From the NCBI GenBank assembly GCA_046538945.1, contig JBKHHW010000172.1, forward strand, positions 1 through 6,693: DNA of 6,693 bases, written 5' to 3'. The notes under the pieces are model-generated. The model was not told the DNA's origin. It made no database searches and saw only the letters and a list, made by a program, of their open reading frames with translations. Position 1 is the stretch's first letter, and the number at the start of each line of letters is the position of its first letter. Shown piece by piece: positions 1 through 6,300 of the stretch. The position numbers were made by a program, and so were the translations under genes. This DNA comes from JAEZKC01 sp046538945. GTDB taxonomy: Bacteria > Fibrobacterota > Chitinivibrionia > Chitinivibrionales > Chitinispirillaceae.

Positions 1-378
1 AGAACCGTGCAGTTCACGGCTCCGCTTGACGAATCCGGCGCTGTCGTGCTTGCACATGAAGATAGTCTCATTACCGCATTCAACCACCTGCTTAATAATG
101 CCGCACAACACAGCGAGCCGAACTCCTCAATAGTGTTTGACATCGCAGAGCCCGGTGAAACGAATATCGTGGTAAGAGTCATAGACAGAGGCCGGGGCTT
201 GCTCTCCGAGGGGATTGAAAGGATTTTCGATCCCTTCTTTACCACGGAAAAAGGACACTACGGACTGGGATTGAGTATCGTGAGGAGAATCGTTATGGCT
301 CACGGCGGTTCCGTTACCATAAAGAATAATCACCTGGGGGGTTGTACCGCGGGTCTGAAACTTCCTCTGTTTTTGTGA
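1..378 (+). CDS. Sensor histidine kinase, C-terminal ATP-binding domain (5' partial)
   Basis: This is the last 125 residues of a two-component sensor kinase; the frame is open to the left edge, so the sensor and histidine-phosphoacceptor parts lie outside the window. The GTG at base 7 is internal to the domain and is not the true start. Counting from the first in-window codon, the HATPase_c motifs appear in order: N box NHLLNNAAQH (28-37, ATP/Mg binding), G1 box DRGRG (62-66), F box FDPFFTTEKG (76-85) and G2 box GLGLS (88-92), followed by SIVRRIVMAHGG and the usual Leu-Pro ending. The FDPFFTT and GLGLSIVRRIV style resembles NtrB/AtoS-like kinases. By family knowledge it autophosphorylates on a histidine and passes the phosphate to a response regulator. 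The partner is not visible; the next gene is on the opposite strand and ends 17 bases away. Family certain, signal unknown. Confidence 0.92.
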   Translation, partial: RTVQFTAPLDESGAVVLAHEDSLITAFNHLLNNAAQHSEPNSSIVFDIAEPGETNIVVRVIDRGRGLLSEGIERIFDPFFTTEKGHYGLGLSIVRRIVMAHGGSVTIKNNHLGGCTAGLKLPLFL

Positions 379-395
379 TCGTTGTAGTTTTTTTG

Positions 396-1148
396 TCACA
401 GACCGTAAATTGTTCTGATTAGATAACCCGCGAAAAAGGCCAGAGCCGCTGCCCCTCCTCCGGTGAAGAAGGTGAGCAGTCCTGAAGTCACTATTCTTTT
501 ATGGAGGACCAGACCGCGAACCATACCGATACCGAAAAAGGCGAATCCGGTGACAATGGAACTGAACAGAAACGCCTGATCAAGTTCCAGACCGGGAATG
601 AAAAAGGGGAGGAGAGGTATCATGCCTACCATCAGAAAGGCGAAAAATGTCACCAATCCCGCCTTTGAAGGCTGTGGTCCCTCCAGCTGAAGTCCCAGCT
701 CTTCTGTAAGCATTGTATTCACCCACAGGTTGCGGTTCCTGGTGATACCCTCGACCACCTTTTCAAGCGTTTCTCCCCGGAACCCTTTTTCTTCGAAAAT
801 CGCCCTGATTTCCCGCACCTCCCCCTGGGGTATCTGTTCTATCTGCTTTTCCTCTCTTTTGCGGGCGGAATCAACCTCATCCCTTTCGCTCTTTGCTCTC
901 AGGTAATTGCTCACAGCCATGCTGAATCCATCCGCCAGCAGATTGGCCAGACCCAGAACGACTATGACGGTTGAAGTGAATCCTCCGCCCATTGCTCCCG
1001 CAGCCACGGCGAATGTGGTAACACAGCCGTCTATTCCGCCCAGTACAGCATCACCCAGGTAACTGTAGTTGTTCTTGTTTTTTATGCGGTTGCGGATCTC
1101 ATTTTCGTTATGTTCCGAACGCAGCCGCTCGTCATCCTTTGGTGTCAT
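396..1148 (-). CDS. VIT1/CCC1 family predicted Fe2+/Mn2+ transporter
   Basis: Complete 250-residue integral membrane protein of the VIT1/CCC1 family (COG1814 type), whose studied members move Fe2+ or Mn2+ out of the cytosol. Five hydrophobic segments are visible at about 34-54, 59-80, 164-185, 190-213 and 219-246. Segments 1 and 2 carry the family signatures GGIDGCVTTFAVAAGA (around Asp40) and GLANLLADGFSMAVSNYL (Asp73, Met77). The cytoplasmic stretch between segments 2 and 3 (about 85-155) is helical and rich in Glu (99, 100, 104, 110, 113, 119, 120, 149, 150) plus Met146, as expected of the metal-binding domain of VIT proteins. The N-terminus (1-27) is short, polar and charged, with no ferritin-like domain. 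The ATG start is supported by AAGGA seven bases upstream (complement of 1156-1160). No convincing promoter or metal-regulator box is visible. Metal specificity cannot be read from sequence. Confidence 0.93.
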   Translation of the reverse strand: MTPKDDERLRSEHNENEIRNRIKNKNNYSYLGDAVLGGIDGCVTTFAVAAGAMGGGFTSTVIVVLGLANLLADGFSMAVSNYLRAKSERDEVDSARKREEKQIEQIPQGEVREIRAIFEEKGFRGETLEKVVEGITRNRNLWVNTMLTEELGLQLEGPQPSKAGLVTFFAFLMVGMIPLLPFFIPGLELDQAFLFSSIVTGFAFFGIGMVRGLVLHKRIVTSGLLTFFTGGGAAALAFFAGYLIRTIYGL

Positions 1149-1276
1149 CTGCTTGTCCTTGAGAAGATTTTTAACGGTCCTTAAGAGATGAGAGCAAATA
1201 ATCTACCGTCTTTTCCTCTTTATCCCGGGGCGCGACGGAATCGGGGTGTTGGCGATTAGCAAAACTTCCGCGTTGG

Positions 1277-1292
1277 GGGATAGTACCATCCC
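1277..1292. repeat. 16-base near-palindrome in intergenic region
   Basis: GGGATAGTACCATCCC is self-complementary except for one opposed A/C pair: GGGAT and ATCCC form the arms around a central GTAC. It lies about 215 bases upstream of the rightward promoter and 129 bases upstream of the leftward transporter gene. No T-tract follows directly, so it does not look like a terminator. It could be a protein-binding site or chance; function is unknown. Confidence 0.45.
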
Positions 1293-1385
1293 GAGGCGAG
1301 GTGTAGTTTTTTGCAGGTAGGTCAATTCGTGGGGAGAGGCATTGTTCTTTGGGGGGGTAACGTATGGTAAATCAATGACTTAGGC

Positions 1386-1435
1386 CACCCCGGAGGTAAA
1401 ATTGTGTTGATTCAAAAAATCACCCCGGAGGTAAA
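1386..1435. repeat. Two identical 15-base direct repeats, 35-base period
   Basis: The string CACCCCGGAGGTAAA occurs at 1386-1400 and again, without mismatch, at 1421-1435, separated by a 20-base A/T-rich spacer. A shorter related GGTAAA is present at 1366-1371, 29 bases before the one inside the first copy. The second copy also forms a small hairpin, CCCGG (1424-1428) with CCGGG (1436-1440). The repeats sit 37-86 bases upstream of the -35 box of the rightward promoter. They may be tandem operator or activator sites for that promoter. Alternatively they may be the multi-repeat end of a decayed insertion sequence such as an IS21-like element, a family known for several repeats at each terminus. 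No transposase remnant is visible. Confidence 0.85.
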
Positions 1436-1437
1436 CC

Positions 1438-1453
1438 GGGCAGAATTCCGCCC
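1438..1453. repeat. 16-base near-palindrome upstream of promoter
   Basis: GGGCAGAATTCCGCCC is self-complementary except for one opposed A/C pair, with GGGC/GCCC arms around a central GAATTC. It ends 18 bases before the -35 box at 1472 and begins immediately after the second 15-base repeat, overlapping its small hairpin arm at 1438-1440. Its position suits an activator or repressor site, but no known operator is recognised. The 1277-1292 near-palindrome has the same length and the same internal A/C mismatch. Confidence 0.5.
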
Positions 1454-1471
1454 TCTCACCCCCGATAATCG

Positions 1472-1500
1472 TTGACTATAAACCCCGTTTCTGCTATACT
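1472..1500 (+). promoter_or_regulatory. Predicted sigma70 promoter with extended -10
   Basis: TTGACT (1472-1477) matches five of six bases of the -35 consensus, and TATACT (1495-1500) matches five of six of the -10 consensus, with an ideal 17-base spacer. TG at 1492-1493, one base before the -10, gives an extended -10 element. Transcription would start near 1506-1508, leaving an untranslated leader of about 55 bases before the GTG start of the HDOD gene. The match is strong for a housekeeping-sigma promoter; use in the cell is inferred. Confidence 0.72.
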
Positions 1501-1548
1501 GAAAAAGATCATTTCCTTTTCCATCAGATCGCAACTCAGAGCAGCCTT

Positions 1549-1552
1549 GGAG
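1549..1552 (+). promoter_or_regulatory. Ribosome binding site fixing the GTG start
   Basis: GGAG, within CCTTGGAGAC, ends eight bases before the GTG at 1561, a normal spacing. It supports GTG at 1561 as the start rather than the next in-frame ATG at 1615, which would remove the first strand and helix of the receiver-like domain. Confidence 0.72.
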
Positions 1553-1560
1553 ACTCACCG

Positions 1561-3342
1561 GTGGTCAGTATTCTTCTGGTCTCTCAAAACGAGCGGGAAA
1601 AACAGATTCTGAAAATGGCTCTGGAGCAGAGAGGCGTGAAGGTCATACTGTGCTGCCCGACCTATCGCCACTATATGCTCATCCTCAAATACTCTCCCGA
1701 TGTGGTGGTGATGGAATTCCCTCACGCCTGCGCTGACCAGATCCACTTCTCTCACCTGATCAAGAAGAACAGGAGAACGCAGAAGATCACGATTGTGGGC
1801 TACGGCGACCCGGTTGATCACATGACCAAAAGGGGCCTCTCAAGACAGGGAATCAGGTTTTATCTTGAACGCCCGCTGAAATTCTCCCAGCTTCTGTCCG
1901 TTGTCGATCAGATTCTCAAAGACTGCAGCAAGTCTCTTGAATCCGTACCTGCTCTGTCCGACAAGGAGAAGGATCTGGAGCTGATACTGAACAGCAAGGC
2001 TCTTCCCACTCAGAAGATCGAGGCCATGATCCGTCACGTTTCCGCTCTGATGGCGTTTCCTTTCACCGTGGCGAGAGTGCTACGCCTCACCCAGGATCAA
2101 AAGACCGGAGCCGGTGATCTGGCCAGGGCAATCACGGCCGATCCGGCCATCACTGCTCATCTGCTCAAAATCTCCAATTCCGTCTTCTTCGCCAGCTCCT
2201 CCCGGCGCATTAATTCGATAAAGGATGCCATTGTGCGCATCGGATTCGAGGAAACAAAGAGAATTGTCATGAGCATGTCGGTAATAAATCTTTTCGACAA
2301 GAGAAAGGAAACTGCCGGTTTCGACAGAACTGACTTCTGGACCCATTCCATTTCGGTCGGTATAGTCGCGGAACGCATTGCCCGCCACATGGGTTCAGTG
2401 AGTGCCGAAGATGCTTTTCTGGGAGGACTACTTCATGATCTGGGGATAATGATTCTGGATGAATTTCTTCCAAGCGTGTTCGACAGATCCCTCGAAGTTA
2501 CCGTGAATTCCGCGGGGCACTTTGCGGACTGTCAGACAGAGGAGCTGGGGGTCAATCATGTTGATCTTCTGGGAGGTCTTTTTCCTATATGGAAAATTCC
2601 GCAGGATATCACCGACGGAGTCATCGGGCAGCTCAGAATTCCTGACGCTACCGAAGAGGACCTGAACTCCAGCGGGAAAAAACTTGCTCTGTGTATCGGG
2701 CTTGCCAATCTGATCGCCAAGTCTCTTCAGTACGGCCGTGAATGCGATGAGTATGCGTTTCCGGTAAAAAACGAGCTTTTGGCTGCAGCCGGACTGGGAG
2801 CAGGGGTAAGCAAGACTTTCATGGAAAGCACCGCCAACTCCATCGAGCTGTTCCGCCGCTTTCTGCACCTGGAGAAAACGGAGGAGAAAGTGCCTTCTGA
2901 AAGTCAGAACAGCACTTCCGTCGGCCTGGTAAATCTTTCCGGAGATATCTTCATCCCCGTTTACAACTATATGCAAAAAGAGAACTGGAACGTTCAGCTT
3001 GTCTCTCCGAGTCAGGAGGTGAAAACACTGAACGGCAAATTTGATCTGATGCTGTTGTGGGACCCGCAAAGCGAAAACCAGGCCTTGATTGAGCAGTACT
3101 GCCGTATCAGAAAAGCGGACGGAAAGGGAACAGCTCCGCTGTTTGTTCTGGCAAAGGACTGGGATGAAAACATGCCTGAACAGGTATCACATATGTCCTC
3201 CAGCTGTGACTTGCGCCATCTTCTGCTTTCTCTCTCCGAGGCAGCCGGCGGCAGAGTTGTCCGTGCATCTAGAACAGATCAGGACTGTGCTCCACCGCCG
3301 CAAACAGCTGAACAGGATCAGGAACTTCCGGTCATATCATGA
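1561..3342 (+). CDS. HDOD signalling protein with degenerate receiver domain
   Basis: A 593-residue, probably cytoplasmic, signalling protein. Residues 3-120 have the alternating strand/helix pattern of a response-regulator receiver, but the key positions have changed. The acidic pair is Ser8-Gln9, the phosphoacceptor position is Glu52 (VVVMEFP), the Thr/Ser position is Gly80, and Lys of the usual K-P is Arg104 (ERPL). Residues 152 to about 395 form an HDOD domain: MAFPFTVARVLRLT, ADPAITAHLLKISNSVFF, and an HD-like core with His262, His292-Asp293 (GGLLHDLG) and His333. The His-His pair common near 357-358 is replaced by Gln-Leu. Residues 396-440 are a helical extension. Residues 453-535 look receiver-like again (FDLMLLWDP with Asp501, then PLFVLAKD), and the tail is polar and Pro/Gln-rich. 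HDOD proteins generally act as regulatory scaffolds in signalling; no target can be named. It has its own promoter and converges with the activase gene, overlapping it by six bases. Confidence 0.92.
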   Translation: MVSILLVSQNEREKQILKMALEQRGVKVILCCPTYRHYMLILKYSPDVVVMEFPHACADQIHFSHLIKKNRRTQKITIVGYGDPVDHMTKRGLSRQGIRFYLERPLKFSQLLSVVDQILKDCSKSLESVPALSDKEKDLELILNSKALPTQKIEAMIRHVSALMAFPFTVARVLRLTQDQKTGAGDLARAITADPAITAHLLKISNSVFFASSSRRINSIKDAIVRIGFEETKRIVMSMSVINLFDKRKETAGFDRTDFWTHSISVGIVAERIARHMGSVSAEDAFLGGLLHDLGIMILDEFLPSVFDRSLEVTVNSAGHFADCQTEELGVNHVDLLGGLFPIWKIPQDITDGVIGQLRIPDATEEDLNSSGKKLALCIGLANLIAKSLQYGRECDEYAFPVKNELLAAAGLGAGVSKTFMESTANSIELFRRFLHLEKTEEKVPSESQNSTSVGLVNLSGDIFIPVYNYMQKENWNVQLVSPSQEVKTLNGKFDLMLLWDPQSENQALIEQYCRIRKADGKGTAPLFVLAKDWDENMPEQVSHMSSSCDLRHLLLSLSEAAGGRVVRASRTDQDCAPPPQTAEQDQELPVIS

Positions 3343-3359
3343 CGGCTGAAGTTCCTTTT
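3321..3359 (+). terminator. Possible terminator hairpin spanning convergent stop codons
   Basis: GGAACTTC (3321-3328) pairs perfectly with GAAGTTCC (3348-3355). Inside it GTCAT (3331-3335) pairs with ATGAC (3339-3343) around a three-base loop, leaving a small asymmetric internal bulge. On the plus strand the stem is followed at once by TTTT (3356-3359) and then CGCC, so the U-tract is short. On the minus strand no T-tract follows. It may therefore terminate the HDOD transcript weakly or merely slow polymerase. Both stop codons lie inside the hairpin. Confidence 0.45.
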
Positions 3360-6300
3360 CGCCTTTAAGCTTCTGGTGAAGCCTCTCCACCTGAAGACAG
3401 AATGCTTCTATTCGTGATTCAAGAATGGCCGGAAAGGGATTGCCGTCGCTCTCTATGGTGAGAAATGGCAGAGTTTTGATATTGTCCCCGTAATGACCGT
3501 TTCCTGAAATGAGTTTGTCCAGATGCCTTTTGTTATCAACGGTTGCTTCCGCGGAGAGAACCGCCTCAACTACCCGGGTCGGCATGCAGGCGAAGGGGCC
3601 TATCTGTATCGCGCCGTGAGTGGAGTGAAGAATATCCTTGAAAAAAGCCCCTGTCACAATGATCGCCTCACCGGTGAGACGGGGATCAAAGAAATGCTTT
3701 CCGTAGTTTATGATCCTGTTCATTTGGGTGAGTTCGTACTGGTAAAGACCTGATCCGGCCAGAATGCTTTTGATCTTCTTTTCGTAACGGTGCTGGAGAA
3801 TCACACGTGCCTGGAATTCAAGTTTTCCTTTCCAGTCGAAATCCGCCTCGAAGATACCCTCCTTCACATTCCAGTCGCAGTATTCCATCCACTCGAATAT
3901 GGGAGCCCGTTTGACGATGATTTCTCTTTTTTCGAGCCGGTGGATGAGATCCTGACCGGAGAAATAGTCTCGTCTCACAAAAATTTCACCCAGAAGTGAT
4001 ATCACTTTGGCTTCCGAGAGGGGATATTTGAGAGGTATGCGGTGCAGTTGTGAAGCGACCTCGCGAAGCAGTTTGTAGAGTGATCCCACCTTCTTGTTCC
4101 TGAAAAGCTCCATTATCTTTTCCCACTGGGCATAAAAGACTCCCATGGCGGCCATTTTGTCTTTTGCCAGAACGGAGAGGGCATTTTTAATATCCTCCAT
4201 CACATCGGAAACGATGGTGCCCTTGATTACATTGAGCGCATCGGATACCGCAAGACCCGCGTATCCGTTCTCGTTTGTAAGTGAAAGGAGCGCTACATTC
4301 GGAATGCGGTATTTTTCAAGTATGCTTCTGATGTACACAGTATACTGAGTAAGTCGGCAGTTGCCTCCGCTGGTGGGCATGAAATACACCAGGTATTCAT
4401 CCTCACTTTTCCGTTTGGATAGATAGGACAGCAGGCCGCCCGTGGTCAAAATAAGAGGCAGACACTCTTTGCAGGAACTGTGCCCCTTGCCGAGCTTGAG
4501 TACATCCGAATCGTATACGGGTATAGCCGATGCCTTTATTCCAGCCCCCTGGAAAGCCGCGGCGAAAATATCACTTGACAGCTGTCCCATAGACGGAAAG
4601 AGAACGTGGATTTTGGGGCTTTTCAAGGACACCCGCTTGCCTTCTGATGTCACGAACACAGGTTCGCGCCCGCTGTGGTCTATGAATGCCTTTCTGAAAG
4701 GTTCTTCCTTTTCTGTACCTCTGTGAAGACTGCGGTAGCGCGCGATTATATCCAGAAAAGCTTCAATACGGGTGTTCACTCCCGCATCCGCGGTATGGCT
4801 GTCAAGTTCCAGTGTAAGAGAGGGCTTGGAACCCATTACGGAACGGAAATAGCCGACCAGAAAGGAATCGGGGCCGCAGCTGAAATTGGTGATGTACGCT
4901 CCGAAAAGCTGAGGATGGCGCTGCACCACCTTTGCCGCTCTCAGCAGATTCTGTCCCAAGGCCCAGTTCATCTCCACCGAGCAGGGCTCGTCATCGAACT
5001 CGAGAGTGTCCCATGGAATGATCTCCACTCCTCTCGAAGCGAACTTGCCCGGGATGCCCAGATTACCTTCATCCGCAAATGCATTGTAGGGGCGGCCGAA
5101 GAGCACTATTCCTATGCGGGAGGGATCCTTTTCAAGCCTTTCCAGTGCCTCTGCCCCTTTGTGTTTCATCTCGGCAAAGCACTCGTTCTGAGCCTTAAGC
5201 GCAGCTTTGAACGCCCAACGTCCTTTCTCTTCATCGATCCCGCACGTTTTGGCCAGAGCTGCAAACGTGCTTTCCATCGATGCGTACCCCTGGGAGAAGT
5301 CAATCACCGGGGACAGCACTTCGGTACTGCTGAGCATATCCTTGAACGCACTCTTGAGGTAGTAGGGCTCGCTTTGAAGAAGCAGACAGGTGCACTGGTG
5401 CTCTCTGCGCCGGTGAGGCATTCCCTCAACATACAGCTCCACCAGTTTGGGCAGAAAGAGAAAATCGGGTTTTGTCTTCAGAAGGCTGTACAGTGCTCCG
5501 TGGGCGATTTCCCCCGGAAAGCAGTACGCGGAACGTTTGCGCTTTATCCCCTCAGGGTCAACCTCAGGGGACAGAACTATCTTCATTCCGAGAGATGTGA
5601 AGAAATTGGAGTAGAGAGGGTAGAAGGAGTTGGTGAGAAAGGAGCGGTTTATTCCTACCGTTTTTCCCTCCTTTAGCGGAGAAGCTGCATGGGTGGAGAA
5701 GACCATGTGCTGACGCTGAGATACTATGTCAAACTGATTTTTGTCGTATCTGATATGATGAATCAGATTGTAGTATTTGTTGCATGCTCCTCCGAAAGGA
5801 AACTTCCTGCCTTCAATTATCATGGTATTGATTTCGCATTTGCGGTCGCAGTGCTCTTCCCCCCCGGCGCATACAAAACGTTTGCCGTAATGGACTTCTC
5901 TTCCGGTAAGGGTTTGCAGGTCGTAGCCCGAGGGTTCCATCAGTTTTTTCTCCAGCCGGTGCTTCACTTCAAGAGCAACACCGAAAGCACCCATGAGACC
6001 GGGTTCGGGCGGGACCACTATTTCTTTGCCTATAAGATTCGCCATGGCAAGAGGGACCGCTCTGTTGTAGCACACACCTCCCTGCATGAATATCTTGTTT
6101 CCGCTGGGTCGCTGACCCTTCACACGATTGACATAGTTCATACATATGGAATAAACCAGCCCTGCGACTATGTCCTCCTTGGCAACTCCCTCATGGCTTG
6201 CAGTCCGGATATCCGAACTGATGAAAGCGGCACACTGGTCATTGAAGTTGGGCGGATTCTGGCTTTCCAGCGCTATTCCCTCGATCTCTTTATAACCGAT

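Larger units (their letters stand above)
1149..1560. other. Divergent intergenic region with repeats and promoter
   Basis: This 412-base gap separates two divergently transcribed genes and has no convincing coding frame on either strand. It contains several G- and C-runs, for example seven consecutive G at 1351-1357. It also holds two near-palindromes (1277-1292, 1438-1453), a pair of identical 15-base repeats (1386-1400, 1421-1435), a consensus-like promoter (1472-1500) and a ribosome binding site (1549-1552). The 1200-1370 part shows nothing recognisable beyond the first near-palindrome. The length and the repeats suggest either a regulatory region or the relic of a lost element; the sequence alone does not decide. 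Confidence 0.8.

Noticed and set aside
374..400. T-run (388-394) and TGTGA/TCACA arms between the kinase and transporter stops, as a possible terminator
   Set aside because: The stem is only five base pairs with a 17-base loop, and the T-run lies inside the loop rather than after the stem.
1149..1210. Minus-strand promoter for the transporter (TTGCTC, 17 bases, TTAAAA)
   Set aside because: Each box matches only about four of six consensus positions, no better than chance in this A/T-rich stretch.
1301..1320. T6 run after the 1277-1292 near-palindrome as an intrinsic terminator
   Set aside because: About twenty bases separate the stem from the T-run, too far for a standard terminator, and no gene reads into it from the left on the plus strand.
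1386..1435. CRISPR array
   Set aside because: There are only two 15-base repeats with a single 20-base spacer; this is too short and too few, and no cas genes are nearby.
2428..3069. Minus-strand open frame of 213 codons opposite the HDOD gene
   Set aside because: It is antisense to the HDOD core, whose HD-type motifs are clear on the plus strand; its own translation shows no coherent fold pattern.
4675..5676. Long plus-strand open frame of 333 codons opposite the activase gene
   Set aside because: It lies wholly inside the activase coding region, shows no recognisable family motif and reads as an antisense shadow of a clearly conserved protein.
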